Positions 1 to 9,900 of a DNA stretch of 48,903 bases are shown one piece after another. A program made the position numbers and the translations under genes. The stretch's first letter is position 1, and each line of letters opens with the position of its first letter. The DNA is taken from NCBI GenBank assembly GCA_017447865.1, contig JAFSMO010000070.1:1-48903 (forward strand), in the 5' to 3' direction. The notes under the pieces are model-generated. The model saw only the letters and a list, made by a program, of their open reading frames with translations. It made no database searches and had not been told where the DNA came from. The stretch comes from Thermoguttaceae bacterium (GTDB lineage Bacteria; Planctomycetota; Planctomycetia; Pirellulales; Thermoguttaceae).

Positions 1-190
1 AAAGGTTTCTTTCTTTTAAAGGAGGGACTATTCGGAAGGACGGCGGCCCGCCGTCCGCGGCCGGCCCGGCCGCACAGTCCCGTTAGGGACTGAATGTTAA
101 TAGCCGTGGGTAAAACCCACGGAATACGGAGAATCAATTTTTTAAAATTTTAAAGAAAACCAGAAAAAACGCAAGGGGGGGGAGAAAAAA
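1..190. other. Intergenic region with three successive hairpins
   Basis: No gene is visible here. Three perfect or near-perfect hairpins follow one another: a GC-rich one at about 39-57 (ggacggcgg facing cgccgtcc), a short one at 77-90 (gtccc, loop gtta, gggac) and one at 104-122 (ccgtggg, loop taaaa, cccacgg). An A/T-rich stretch and a run of nine G follow at about 174-182. The arrangement resembles a dispersed intergenic palindromic element, but there is no second copy in this window to prove it. Confidence 0.5.
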
Positions 191-319
191 GTTAGGAGTG
201 AGGAGTTAGGAGTGAGGAGTTGGCGCTGACGCGTAACGCCGCGTACAGAAAGACTTCAACCCATAAAAAGCCGAAGGGTTTCCAACTCCTAACTCCTAAC
301 TCCTCACTCCTAACTTCTA
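191..319. repeat. Heptamer-repeat inverted element A
   Basis: Two arms of degenerate 7-bp tandem repeats face each other. The left arm (191-223) repeats GAGTTAG/GAGTGAG on the plus strand. The right arm (282-319) repeats the complement CTAACTC/CTCACTC. The core between them (224-281) contains gcgtaacgc, cagaaaga and aaaagccgaagg. The same core reappears in the element at 44648-44770, which has arms of unrelated sequence. The right arm runs into the stop codon of the BNR_4 gene, whose TAG forms the first repeat bases. Heptanucleotide tandem repeats of this style are known from cyanobacteria as STRR sequences; any relationship is inference. Confidence 0.75.
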
Positions 320-1696
320 ATTCTTCTCAAGCTCGAACATTCTCAGCGTGCTCGGCTCGGGGATCACGGGGTACGGGCGGTCGCGGTTCACCGGGAACGT
401 TTCCCAGACGAAGTAGAACATTCGGTTCGGGTCCGTCGCGTCCTGGAGGGCAAAACGTTTCGACTGCATGTTTTCCGTTGGATTCTCGATTTTGCAGCAC
501 TCCCCCGGAATGGCCGGGCCGGCAGGCGCGCGTCCGGTTGGCTTGAGCGTCTCGGGGTCGAGGATGAAGTGGCCGCTGGTCTCGTACTTGCGGTTCCAGT
601 TCTGCTGAAGCCGGCCGTCCACGCACTGCACCGGGCCAAAACTCATCTCGCTCGGGATGCACCCGCCGCCGCTGAAGACCCAGCTGTGCGTGAAGTCGGT
701 GGTCTGGTAGTACTTCCAGCCGTCCTTTTCACGGCGTGCCTGCATGATCTGGTTGTTCTTGTTCTCGTCGTAGCGCGTGTAGGTCAAAATGACTCGCCCC
801 TCCTGATCGAAACCGATCGCGACGAGCGGGTTCAGAAGCCCCTCGCCGTTTTTCAGCGGCGCCACCACCTCGCTGTTCGAGCGCGTGACCGGGAGCGGCT
901 GCGGTGTTCCGTCGCTTTTTTCCCAGTTCAAAAGGTCGCGGCTTTTCATGTAGCTCAGGTCGTGATTCGTCGCGCAGTCCGGCGTGTCGCGCCACACCCA
1001 GGCGACGTGGTAGTACCCGTCCGGCCCGAGATCCGGCCCGCGGTAGTACGCGTTGCAGGCCCCCTCGCCGTCGAACATCGGAACGTCCAGCAGGCGGCGC
1101 CACGTCTTCGTTTTCACGTCGTAAATGTTCCAGATCTGGTTCCCGTTGCCGCTCCCGCCGTCACGGTACGTGAAAAGCATATTTCCGGCCGCGTCGGTCA
1201 GAAAGTGCGGGTACGTGCAGCGGTTTTCGAGTGCTTCCACCCGCGCCTCTTTGGAAAGGTCCGCGGCAAGCATCCGGTGGACCGGCTCGACCGACTGAAT
1301 GTCCAGCGGCTCCGTGGAGCGGAAGTAGATGAGCGGGACGGCGTGCATGTTTCCGCTGACGTGCAGGTAATTTTCCGGGTCAAACGCGATCTTGACCGAG
1401 TTGTGCGAGTCCCACCCGACGGCGGTCTCGAGCTTCTTGAACGTCCACGCCGAGTCGGGTTTCGTCAGGTCCTTCTGACCGAGGACCAATTTGCGGTCGG
1501 CGCCGTCGTAGAAGCCGATGAAGAGAAAATTCTCCTTCTGCGTGAAGGCGAACGCAACGGGATGACCGGCCCAGACCTTCGCGATGTCGTCCCGGCGGAC
1601 GATCCGCCACGGCTTCACTTCATCCGCGGCCGAAAAGGTGGAAACGAAACTCAGCAAAAGGGCTGAAACGACGGAAAAAAGGAGGGTTTTGTTCAT
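317..1696 (-). CDS. Secreted BNR_4-type beta-propeller protein, possible polysaccharide lyase or glycosidase
   Basis: This 459-residue protein has a clear signal peptide (residues 1-23, hydrophobic core LLFSVVSALLL, cleavage near FSAA) and no membrane anchor, so it is probably exported. The body matches the BNR_4 pattern: a GHPV motif (His45), the segment WDSHNSVKIAFD (His98) and YLHVSGNMH (His112, His119), followed by propeller-like blades ending in Asp-rich turns. BNR_4 members include seven-bladed ulvan lyases (PL24/PL25) and the GH145 rhamnosidase-like enzymes, in which conserved histidines line the active face. Whether this one is a lyase, a hydrolase or only binds sugar cannot be told from sequence alone. 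It lies 24 bp downstream of glycerate kinase and is probably co-transcribed. The start lacks a Shine-Dalgarno sequence. Its stop codon merges with a heptamer repeat array. Confidence 0.75.
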   Translation of the reverse strand: MNKTLLFSVVSALLLSFVSTFSAADEVKPWRIVRRDDIAKVWAGHPVAFAFTQKENFLFIGFYDGADRKLVLGQKDLTKPDSAWTFKKLETAVGWDSHNSVKIAFDPENYLHVSGNMHAVPLIYFRSTEPLDIQSVEPVHRMLAADLSKEARVEALENRCTYPHFLTDAAGNMLFTYRDGGSGNGNQIWNIYDVKTKTWRRLLDVPMFDGEGACNAYYRGPDLGPDGYYHVAWVWRDTPDCATNHDLSYMKSRDLLNWEKSDGTPQPLPVTRSNSEVVAPLKNGEGLLNPLVAIGFDQEGRVILTYTRYDENKNNQIMQARREKDGWKYYQTTDFTHSWVFSGGGCIPSEMSFGPVQCVDGRLQQNWNRKYETSGHFILDPETLKPTGRAPAGPAIPGECCKIENPTENMQSKRFALQDATDPNRMFYFVWETFPVNRDRPYPVIPEPSTLRMFELEKN

Positions 1697-1720
1697 GGGT
1701 TTTGCTTCTGGTTAGGGGGT

Positions 1721-2860
1721 TTACTTCATGGACGCTTTGATCAGGCGCAGAATGTTTTCCATTTCGGCCGCCAGATCCTGCTCCGCCCGACGCCGGGCCG
1801 CGTGGAATGGGACCGCCACGTGGTTGATGCTGAAAATGGCCGTCACGCCGCGGTCGTACGCTTCGTCGATCTCGTCTCCGACGTCACCCACGACGGCAAT
1901 CAGCGGGACGCCCGCTTTTTGGGTCCGGGCCGCCACGCCCAAAACGACTTTTCCGCGGAGGCTCTGCGAGTCGATTTTTCCCTCGCCGGTGAAGACCCAG
2001 TCGGCGGTTCGGACCAGCTCGTCGAAGCGGACCGTGTTTAAAACCGTCTCGATCCCCATCTGGAGCTTCGAGCCGAAAAAGGCGCACATTCCGCCGCCCA
2101 TGCCGCCCGCCGCGCCGGCGCCGGGAAGGTCGGGGGTGAACGCTCCACCCGAAACGTCACGCATCAGCGCGCCAATGAGGTCGAGGCCCGCGTCCAGACG
2201 GGCGACCATCGCGTCGTCGGCCCCTTTTTGAGGCGCGAAAACATAAGCCGCGCCGTTCGGGCCGCTGAACGGATTATTAATGTCGCACATCGTGACGAAC
2301 TCGACGTTCCGAAGGGCCGGGTCGAACGTGGACGCGTCGATTTTCGCGACGTCGCCGAGGGTTCCGCCAGTCGGGACGAATGACTCGCCGGAGGCGTTGA
2401 GGAAACGGACTCCGCAAGCCGCGGCCGCACCGGTTCCAGCGTCATTGGTCGCGCTTCCGCCCAAACCGACGATGATTTTCGTGCAGCCGTTTCGGGCCGC
2501 GTCGAGAAAAAGCTCACCGACTCCGAACGTGGTGGTTTTTTCAGGGTTTCGCCGGCCGTGAACGAGCGGAAGACCGGCGCAGGCGGCCATCTCCACCACG
2601 GCGGTCTTTCCGTCAGGCAGGATCCCGTAAAAGCCGGAAAGTTTCTCGAAGTTAGGGCCCGTGACGGGGATCTCAACGCGCCGGCCACCCAAGGCGGTCA
2701 GGAAGGCTTCGACGGTTCCTTCGCCGCCGTCCGCGACGGGAATGCTCGTGATCTGCGCGTCGGGGAGAAATTCCCGAATTTTTCCGCTCATGATCGAGCA
2801 GATCTTCCGGGAAGAAAGCGTGCCTTTAAAAGAATCAGGAAGGAGGATGAAGTGCGGCAT
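1721..2860 (-). CDS. glxK: Glycerate kinase, type 1 family (GlxK/GarK-like)
   Basis: The 379-residue product phosphorylates glycerate with ATP, feeding glyoxylate or hexarate breakdown into glycolysis. Length and motifs fit the family: an N-terminal DSFKGTLSS, VADGGEGT at about residue 44, and Gly-rich GLGGSATNDAG at about 122. I chose the ATG at 2860 (MPHFILLPDS). The frame also has a TTG at 2878, but this lies in the terminator of the gene upstream and would add residues not seen in the family. No Shine-Dalgarno is visible. It is followed after 24 bp by the BNR_4 gene, suggesting a short two-gene unit that links an extracellular sugar activity to three-carbon metabolism (inference). Whether the product is 2- or 3-phosphoglycerate cannot be decided here. 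Confidence 0.92.
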   Translation of the reverse strand: MPHFILLPDSFKGTLSSRKICSIMSGKIREFLPDAQITSIPVADGGEGTVEAFLTALGGRRVEIPVTGPNFEKLSGFYGILPDGKTAVVEMAACAGLPLVHGRRNPEKTTTFGVGELFLDAARNGCTKIIVGLGGSATNDAGTGAAAACGVRFLNASGESFVPTGGTLGDVAKIDASTFDPALRNVEFVTMCDINNPFSGPNGAAYVFAPQKGADDAMVARLDAGLDLIGALMRDVSGGAFTPDLPGAGAAGGMGGGMCAFFGSKLQMGIETVLNTVRFDELVRTADWVFTGEGKIDSQSLRGKVVLGVAARTQKAGVPLIAVVGDVGDEIDEAYDRGVTAIFSINHVAVPFHAARRRAEQDLAAEMENILRLIKASMK

Positions 2861-2875
2861 GGGTGGGAATCGGGT

Positions 2876-2911
2876 CAAAAGAAAATGAGGGCGGCCAGAA
2901 CGACCACCCTC
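2876..2911 (-). terminator. Rho-independent terminator after the DUF1080 pair
   Basis: On the minus strand gagggtggtc and ggccgccctc pair (10 bp, two G-U) around a gttct loop, followed by attttctttt. It separates the DUF1080 genes from glycerate kinase, 20 bp after the DUF1080 stop. Confidence 0.75.
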
Positions 2912-2930
2912 CGAGTTGGAAAGCGCGAAA

Positions 2931-3629
2931 TTATTTCAGCTCTTTGATCATGATGTTGCGCCAGCGAATTTCGCCGCCGTGGGTCTGGAGCTGGATCGGG
3001 CCGATCTCCGGCATGTCGATGTCGTGGTTCCAGCAGTATTCCATGACCGTGTCTTTCACGGTCTGCTGGCCGTTGAGCCAAACGTTCACGACGTTGCCGC
3101 GGATGATGATGCGCATGGTGTTCCATTCACCGAACGGTTTGTCGGCCAGAACGAGCGGGTCGCGCATGTGCTTTTTGTTGTTCCAGAGCCCTCCGGAGCC
3201 TTTATCGGCGCCGATGCCCCATTTGCCGCCTTCTTCACGCGTGTCCCAAATCTGGACCTGCGGGTTGCCGCGGAGGTAAACTCCCGAGTCGGCGAGCGGG
3301 ACGGTCTTGTACTCGAGGCGAAGCTCGAAGTCTTTGTAGAATTTGTCGGTCGAGGCGTACGGGCCGAAACCGTCATTCACGAGTTCGCCGTTTTCGATGG
3401 TCCAGTGGGCGTCGAATTCCGCCTGATTGTCGGCGTAGAACTTTTCACGTTCCGCGTCGGTCATGGCGAGGAGTTCAAAGGGGCGGAAGTCACGTTTGCA
3501 GGGACGCCAGCCGGTCATGTCCTTGCCGTTGAAGAGCGGGACGAATCCTTCGTCGTCGGTCTGGGCGAACGCCGGTAAAACCATCAGCGCGGCCAAAAGG
3601 AAGGCGGCGGTAGTGAGGATTTTTTTCAT
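2931..3629 (-). CDS. Secreted DUF1080 (3-keto-disaccharide hydrolase) protein, copy 1
   Basis: This is a 232-residue exported protein with signal peptide MKKILTTAAFLLAALMVLPAFAQ and one DUF1080/3-keto-disaccharide hydrolase domain (LFNGKDMTGW near residue 33, DFELRLEYK, SGVYLRGNPQVQIWD, GEWNTMRIIIRGN, QTHGGEIRWRNI). The fold is a concanavalin-like jelly roll; characterised members hydrolyse 3-keto-glycosides, while many planctomycete members are untested. The ATG at 3629 has AGGAG seven bases upstream. Longer in-frame starts exist but place the signal peptide internally. It follows a paralogue with only about 34 differences in 231 aligned residues by hand count. A terminator follows the stop. 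It probably acts in the periplasm with its twin. Confidence 0.88.
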   Translation of the reverse strand: MKKILTTAAFLLAALMVLPAFAQTDDEGFVPLFNGKDMTGWRPCKRDFRPFELLAMTDAEREKFYADNQAEFDAHWTIENGELVNDGFGPYASTDKFYKDFELRLEYKTVPLADSGVYLRGNPQVQIWDTREEGGKWGIGADKGSGGLWNNKKHMRDPLVLADKPFGEWNTMRIIIRGNVVNVWLNGQQTVKDTVMEYCWNHDIDMPEIGPIQLQTHGGEIRWRNIMIKELK

Positions 3630-3731
3630 GTTTTTCTCCTGTAAAAAAAGGTTGGGGATCCTATTTGACTCCCTCAAAACGAGGGGCCTTGAATTTCGTG
3701 ATTCGATTTCGGTTTTTCAGGGACCGGAAAC
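3630..3731. other. Spacer between the two DUF1080 copies
   Basis: This 102-bp gap holds the AGGAG ribosome binding site of the downstream copy and a small ccctc/gaggg hairpin (minus strand) without a T-run. I see no gene or promoter, so the two copies are probably on one transcript. Confidence 0.5.
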
Positions 3732-4427
3732 TTAAAGCTCCTTGATCATGATGTTCCGCCAGCGGATCTCGCCGCCGTGGGTCTGGAGCTGGACCGGGCC
3801 AAGCTCCGGCATGTCGATGTCGTGGTCCCACGCGCATTCCATCACCGTGTCTTTGACGGTCTGCTGCCCGTTGAGCCAAACGTTCACGACGTTGCCGCGG
3901 ATGATCACGCGGACCGTGTTCCACTCGCCGAACGGTTTGTCGGCCAGAACGAGCGGGTCGCGCGGGTGCGTTTTGTTGTTCCAGAGGCCGCCGGAGCCTT
4001 TATCGGCGCCGAGGTTCCACTTGCCGCCCTCCTCACGCGTGTCCCAGATCTGGACCTGGGGATTGCCGCGGAGGTAAATGCCCGAGTCGGCGAGCGGGAC
4101 GGTCTTGTACTCGAGGCGCAGCTCGAAGTCTTTATAGAATTTCACGGTCGAGGCGTACGGGCCGAAGCCGTCGTTTACGAGCTCGCCGTTTTCGACGGTC
4201 CAGTGGGCTTCAAACTCGGCCTGGTCCTTGGCGTAAAACTGCTCCAGTTCCTCGGGGGTCATCGCGAGAAGCTGGAACGGCCTGACGCCGCCACGGCAGG
4301 GGCGCCAGCCGGTCAGGTCCTTGCCGTTGAAGAGCGGGACGAATCCTTCGTCGCCGCTCTGGGCGAAAGCGGGTAAGATCATCAGAAGGGCCAGAATGAA
4401 AATGGCGGGGGTGAGGATTTTCTTCAT
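3732..4427 (-). CDS. Secreted DUF1080 (3-keto-disaccharide hydrolase) protein, copy 2
   Basis: This is a 231-residue exported protein, signal peptide MKKILTPAIFILALLMILPAFAQ, with the same single DUF1080 domain as its neighbour (LFNGKDLTGW, SGIYLRGNPQVQIWD, QTHGGEIRWRNI). The two differ mainly in the signal peptide and in residues about 45-77, a region that may touch ligand; the catalytic-face segments are almost identical. This points to a recent tandem duplication followed by divergence. The start ATG at 4427 is preceded by a weak gaagagag. The gene lies 46 bp downstream of the PEP-CTERM gene with no terminator between, so transcription from the 10.75-kb promoter probably continues through it. 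Confidence 0.88.
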   Translation of the reverse strand: MKKILTPAIFILALLMILPAFAQSGDEGFVPLFNGKDLTGWRPCRGGVRPFQLLAMTPEELEQFYAKDQAEFEAHWTVENGELVNDGFGPYASTVKFYKDFELRLEYKTVPLADSGIYLRGNPQVQIWDTREEGGKWNLGADKGSGGLWNNKTHPRDPLVLADKPFGEWNTVRVIIRGNVVNVWLNGQQTVKDTVMECAWDHDIDMPELGPVQLQTHGGEIRWRNIMIKEL

Positions 4428-4473
4428 GATTCTCTCTTCAAAAAGGTGGGATTCTTTGGGTGAGCGGACTTCC

Positions 4474-6918
4474 TTAACCGCGTTTTCTCCGCCAAATCAG
4501 TGGAAGCCCCAGCAGAAGCAGAAGCCACGCGGAAGGTTCGGGCACGTTGCCCGTGATCGTCAAAAGGCCGTCGGCGAAATTGAGTGCGTAGCCGGCGCCG
4601 GCGCCCGTGACGCTCAGATGCCGCGCGATCTCAGCGAGATCGACCCCGTTTGCAACCGCGAAAAGGGTCGTGGTCCCGGACGGGTCGCCGCTGAGGTTCA
4701 CGATCAGGGTGGTATCATCGCCGAGAGTCAGGGAACTGAGCGACATGAGCGGCTGCTCCACGCCTATTTCGGGGTCCAGATCGATTTGCAGGTCGCCGTT
4801 CAACGTCAGATCGTTGATTTCCAGGTCGTTGCCGTAGTTTTTGGCGGAGGAAAGATAAAGCGCGGCCTCGTTGCTGACCACTACGTTCTTCATCGTGCCG
4901 GAGCCTCCCAGGGTCGTGCAGGCGTTCACTACCGCGTTCCCCTGCGTGATCGTGCCGTCGAAGTAAATCTTGCCGGTGCCGTTTTCGTCCGGGGAGTAGG
5001 TCGAGCCGAACTGAATGTCTTTCCCGGAATCGACCTTAATGGAGCTCGTGATGAACGCGTCGCCGGTCGAATTGTTCTGGAACTCCAGCGTGTTCTTGCT
5101 GACGGTGATCGGCGTGGCGAGGTTACGCTGGACGCCGCCCGTCGTTTCAAGGCACAAAACGGTCGTGGGCATGTTGGAGTTGAGCGTCAAAGAGCCCGTT
5201 CCGAATGGTGTATCCGTCCCAAGCCCGAACCAGCTGCGGCCTTTCGCGCTGGATTCGGCGACGTAGCCGTACTCGACCTTGCTGTTTCCTTTGTACGTGT
5301 TGTTCCCTCGGAGGTAAACGGCGCCGGGATTGTTCTCGCCGTTGAAATTAATGCCGCCGTTCCCGGAAATGTCGCCGGTGAGCGTCACGGAGGATTGATC
5401 CCCTCCGCCGTAGCCTGTGCTGTTCCAGCCCGCGCGGACCGTGATGGTATTATTCAGCACGACGTCGTTCGGAATGACCGGGTTGCTCTGGTCCTGGTTC
5501 ACGATCTGGCCGCCGTTGAAGGTGATCACGTTCGTCTTCTTGCCGCCCATTTCGTTCCCGTAGCGGAAATACGTGTTGGCGGAAGACGTGATGGAACCGG
5601 TGAAATCGGTCGCGTTATTAATGAATCGGGTGCCGGCCTGAATGACCACGTCCATATTTCCGGAGAGTTTGCCCGTGTAACTGCCCAGATCCTTTTCTTT
5701 GAAGTAAACCGTGACTTTCTTCCCATCAGCGGAAGGCCCGGTGATGCTGGAAGAGAAACCGTTCGTGACGTAAACCGTGCCGGAAGATTCAAACTTGAAC
5801 GTGCCGCCGGTGGAGGAGGAATATTCATCCGGAGTGCCGACGCGGACGGCGCCGGTGCCCGTGTTTTCGAGGGTCATCGTTCCGGTCAGGGCGACCTTCG
5901 TGACCGTGATGGTCCCGGCGCCGGTGTTCTGGAGTTTCAGCGTTCCGCCATTCGTGACGGTCTGGTGGCTCAGATTGATCGAGCCGGCCCCGGTGTTTTT
6001 GATGATCCCCGTGACGCCGGATTTGACCTCAAGAGTGGAGCCGGTCTTTCCGAGGGTGACCGTCCCCGTGCCGGAGTTCAGGAGGGTCGATTCCTTGAAG
6101 GTGGTGTTGCTTTCGGTGTAAGAGTTGATCTCCATCGAGTTTTCCAGGGCCGTGATCTGGGAAAGGTCCACCTGGGTCGCGCCCTGCAAGAAAACCTTGC
6201 CGGTACTGAGCGCCTGGTTGTTTCCCAGAACGAATGCGCCGTACGGGGTTATCGCTGAGGTACTCCACGGGGTGCCGCGCAGTGCGGTCGTCCCGGAGTA
6301 CGTGTTCGCGCCGTTGATCGTGATCGTTCCCGGCGTTCCTTCCCAGTAACCGAACCCCATATTGCCATTGCCGGAAATGACTCCGTTAAAGGTCAAGTAG
6401 GCTTTGGCCCCCGTGCCGCCTGTCGTGTTCCAGCCGCAGCGGGTGACGTGGTCACCGCCGTTTTCCAACACGATGTTATTATTGATCACGCTGTCGCGGA
6501 TCCCATCATTTCCCTCGTTTACGATCTGGCCGGATTTCCAGTAAATCGTGGCATTGCCGAGTTCATGTCCCGTCGCGAGGTAAACGTTCCCGCCCTGGTG
6601 GTAGAAATTCCCGTTGAAGTCGGAGTTCGCATTATTCATGCGCCAGTTTTGACTCCCGGTTTTGTAAATGTCCAGATTCCCGGAGATCGTGCCTTTGTAC
6701 CGGTTTTCGAACGTCGTGTCTGTAACGTCCATGTAAAACGTTCCCTTTTCATCGGAACCGGTGGGGCCAACGATGTTCGTTGTGAGGGTGAAGCCCGTGG
6801 TTTCCGAGTATTTGATGGACTCGCCATTGGAGATCACTAAATCAGCGGCCTGAACGGTCAAACCGCCCATCCAAAGGGCCAAGAGGATCGCGACGGTGGT
6901 TTTAAAGGTCGTTTTCAT
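4474..6918 (-). CDS. PEP-CTERM surface protein with autotransporter-type beta-strand repeats
   Basis: This 814-residue protein is exported and probably fixed to the cell surface. The signal peptide spans residues 1-24 (AILLALWMGGLTVQAA). The body is Gly/Thr/Asn-rich beta-helix with several PATR-like repeats (NGANTYSGTT near 225, RGNNTYKGNS near 555). The C-terminus carries a textbook PEP-CTERM signal: VPEPSAW, a Leu-rich helix and the basic end RRKRG, recognised by an exosortase/archaeosortase-type enzyme not encoded here. I chose ATG 6918 because the longer in-frame start (6996) adds 26 residues ahead of the signal peptide. No Shine-Dalgarno is visible. It starts 52 bp after the stop of a second PEP-CTERM gene and is likely in the same operon. 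Its function is probably in the extracellular matrix or in glycan binding; no catalytic site is evident. Confidence 0.85.
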   Translation of the reverse strand: MKTTFKTTVAILLALWMGGLTVQAADLVISNGESIKYSETTGFTLTTNIVGPTGSDEKGTFYMDVTDTTFENRYKGTISGNLDIYKTGSQNWRMNNANSDFNGNFYHQGGNVYLATGHELGNATIYWKSGQIVNEGNDGIRDSVINNNIVLENGGDHVTRCGWNTTGGTGAKAYLTFNGVISGNGNMGFGYWEGTPGTITINGANTYSGTTALRGTPWSTSAITPYGAFVLGNNQALSTGKVFLQGATQVDLSQITALENSMEINSYTESNTTFKESTLLNSGTGTVTLGKTGSTLEVKSGVTGIIKNTGAGSINLSHQTVTNGGTLKLQNTGAGTITVTKVALTGTMTLENTGTGAVRVGTPDEYSSSTGGTFKFESSGTVYVTNGFSSSITGPSADGKKVTVYFKEKDLGSYTGKLSGNMDVVIQAGTRFINNATDFTGSITSSANTYFRYGNEMGGKKTNVITFNGGQIVNQDQSNPVIPNDVVLNNTITVRAGWNSTGYGGGDQSSVTLTGDISGNGGINFNGENNPGAVYLRGNNTYKGNSKVEYGYVAESSAKGRSWFGLGTDTPFGTGSLTLNSNMPTTVLCLETTGGVQRNLATPITVSKNTLEFQNNSTGDAFITSSIKVDSGKDIQFGSTYSPDENGTGKIYFDGTITQGNAVVNACTTLGGSGTMKNVVVSNEAALYLSSAKNYGNDLEINDLTLNGDLQIDLDPEIGVEQPLMSLSSLTLGDDTTLIVNLSGDPSGTTTLFAVANGVDLAEIARHLSVTGAGAGYALNFADGLLTITGNVPEPSAWLLLLLGLPLIWRRKRG

Positions 6919-6970
6919 GGTTTTGGGAATTGTTTGGGAATGTTTGTAAATGGGAGCGCTGGCGAAAGAT

Positions 6971-9900
6971 TCACGCCCGGCTGTTCCGGCGAACACGGCG
7001 TGGAACCGCCGCGTACAATGCGAAAATTCCGGTCAAAAGCAGAAGCCACGCGGAAGGTTCCGGGACGGCCGAGGCGTTGATCGCAAACGTCACGACGCCG
7101 CCCTCGCCTGTAACAAGCCAGAGCGCCTGGTCTGCCGGGGAGAGGGACGCGATCAGAGCGTCCAGCCCCGTGGTGGTCCCGCTGACATTAAAGAGATCGA
7201 AGGAAAGACCGGGGTAAAGATCCTCCAGATTATAGTCCAGTTCCAGCCTGGAACCTTCCTCAAAGAGGGCGTTCCCGGTGACGATGAGCTGGTCCGCGGT
7301 GTTGGCGGCCGCGTCGATCTCGAGGCGGATCGCTGCGCCGGGCTTGGCGGTGTAGTCGCCCGTGATGGTCGTCGTGCCGATCGCCTGGCCTTCACCCGTC
7401 CAGTTCTGGCCCGGGGAGATCGTTCCGCCGTCCTGAGTCAGGCTGAAGGCGACTTCCGTCGCGGAGAGGGTTCCGTCCTCGGTGATCGTAAAGGAACTTT
7501 CTCCGCTCTGAGTGATCGGGCCGGTGACGTTGAGCGTTCCGCCGCTCAGCTTGTACGTTCCGTTTTCAATGGAAATGGGGATCTCAAGCCCTTCCATTCC
7601 GACGTTCATCGTTCCGCCGGTCTGATTCACTTCGGACTTCCTCACGATAAACGCACCATAGCTCGACGGAAGTTTATGCACGTTAAAGGTCCCGCCTTCA
7701 AGATTCAGCGTTCCGCTGCCGAATTCGCCCAGACCGCAGACGCCGGTCCCGGTCCACGTAACGGTCGCGTTGTCCTGTAAGGTGAGCGAACCTGTCGAAT
7801 TGCGGCCAATGATGAAGTGATTGCCTGTGATGCTTAGCGAGGCGGAATCCTTCAGGAGCACTGAACCGCTGCCTCCGGAATTGTTCGTGATCATAAAGGA
7901 TTTCGACGTGGTCATCTTGACGGAATCCTGAAGGGTAAGCGAGCCGGTCCCATTATTCGGAACATACACTTCCGCAGTGGTCAAAGTTGAGGTCCCGCCC
8001 ACCGTCATGGTGCCGTTCCCCGCATTTCCAACGTAAAGAGTGCCGGCCACCGTCAGGTTCGTATTGGTTATATCAACCGCAGCCGTAGCGGTATTTTTGT
8101 CAGCGATCTGGAAATTACTGGAGAAATTGCCCGTGGCGTTGTTCTTCATCGTAAAGTTCGTTACGGGGTGCCCGCCGGTGTTGTCGCCCAGAATGACCTG
8201 CTTGGCGTTCAGCGTTCCGCCGTCGATCATAATGTCCGAATTCCCCCGGAAGCCGGCGATGTAGTACGAACCTGTCGCATTGACGGTCCCGTAGATCTCC
8301 ATCGCGCCGTAGTCGCCGTCATAGAAACCGAGGCGAATGGCCTGATTCGTGTTGAACGTCGCGCCTTTTTCCACGACGATTTTATTGTCCGTGCTGTTGG
8401 AACTGCTTCCGATTGTGACGTACCCGCTGTCGTGGCCGGCGTCCGTGTTGGTGCTGACCAGTGACGTCGTATTCAGGGTGAACGTCGAGCCTGCCTTGAC
8501 GAGGACACCCTTGCCGGCCCGGAACTCACCGCCCGTGACGTTCATCGTGCTGGCGTTCGTACCGTTCCCGATCGTGATGAGGTCTTTCCCGATGAAAGTC
8601 CCGCCGGTCATGGTGAATTGACCAGTACTGTTGGCATTGGTCCCGATGTTGGTAACACCGGCATTATTAATGGTTCCGCCGCTCAGGGTGAAGACGCATT
8701 TTCCGCCATTCGCCGAGTCACCAACGATGATTCCTCCCGACCCGCTGGATTTGTCCAGATTGACCGTACCGCCGGACATATCGAAACTTGCGTTCGTATT
8801 GAATCCCAGCGCGAGCCAACGATGAACGTTCACGGTGGCGCCGTCCTGGACCTTGAACGAAGCGGTTCCCGAGCCGGGAATATATCCGCCCGTATTCGTA
8901 TTGTTGGCGCCGACGCGCAGGTTGTTGAACGCCGCAGTCGCGTTGGAGATGATGACCGAAGAATTCTCATCGATCGCCGCCCAGTCCCCCGTCGAAGTGT
9001 TTCCGCCCGAAATGACGAGCGTCTGGCCGTCCTGAACGATGAACTTGGTGTCCGTGATCGTGTTCGTACCGGACTCGATCCTCATGAGCGAATTCGTCGT
9101 CGGAGCCATGCCGTTCTGCCATTTGGTCGCGTCGGCAAAATCACCGCTGGCGTCCGGGATCCAGATCAAGGCGTCAATCGGAGCAGCATCCTGATACAGG
9201 ACGTAAATGTTGTCAAAGTCGGCATTCATGGTCGAGCCGCCCGTACGCCCGCGCAGCATGACACTGTTGTCGAAGGGGGTCAGGCTGCTGATGTAACCGG
9301 TCCAGGTACCATAAAGCAGGCTGGTGCCGGTGGCAAACAGATTCACCGTCACATCCGCGCCCGTATTCTCGGGACGATAATCAATTGTGAATTCGGTCGT
9401 GAAGGGATTGCCGTCCTTGAGGGTGACCCCGTTCGTGCCCACATTAATGGAACCGACCTCTTTGCCGTCCCAATAGATGGCCACGTTGTTCTTGTTGTAG
9501 ATCTGGTAGGCCAAGGAGAAAGAACCCGCGATGTTGGGGTATTCAGCGTTCGAGGTTGTGACCCGCTGCGTAACGTCGATGCCCGTACCAGCCAGCGTAA
9601 AACTCAACCCGTCCGCGACGGCGCTGGTCAAGGTGATGTCAAACTTTCCGTTAATGCTGCCCGTGGCGGAGTTCACGGCCGTGTTGTACGCCTGATTATT
9701 TAATGATCCCACGGTATTTACCAGGCGGAAAACATGGTTCCCGTCCTGCTCAATGATGCCGCAGTTGTCCGAAACCAGGCTTCCCCATGTGGAGGGGGTG
9801 CTCTCAAAATCAATATTGACCTGCGAACTGCCCCAATCGACGTTGAGCGGAGTGCCGCCGGAAGAAATGGAATATTTCGACGCGAGGTACTGGTTCACCT

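Noticed and set aside
2861..2878. TTG start of glycerate kinase at 2878
   Set aside because: It lies within the terminator of the previous gene and adds residues not seen in the family. ATG 2860 is better.
4321..6258. Long open frame on the plus strand opposite the smaller PEP-CTERM gene
   Set aside because: It is antisense to a gene with a clear signal peptide and PEP-CTERM tail. Its composition is rich in Arg/Val/Gly without any motif, as expected of a GC-driven shadow.
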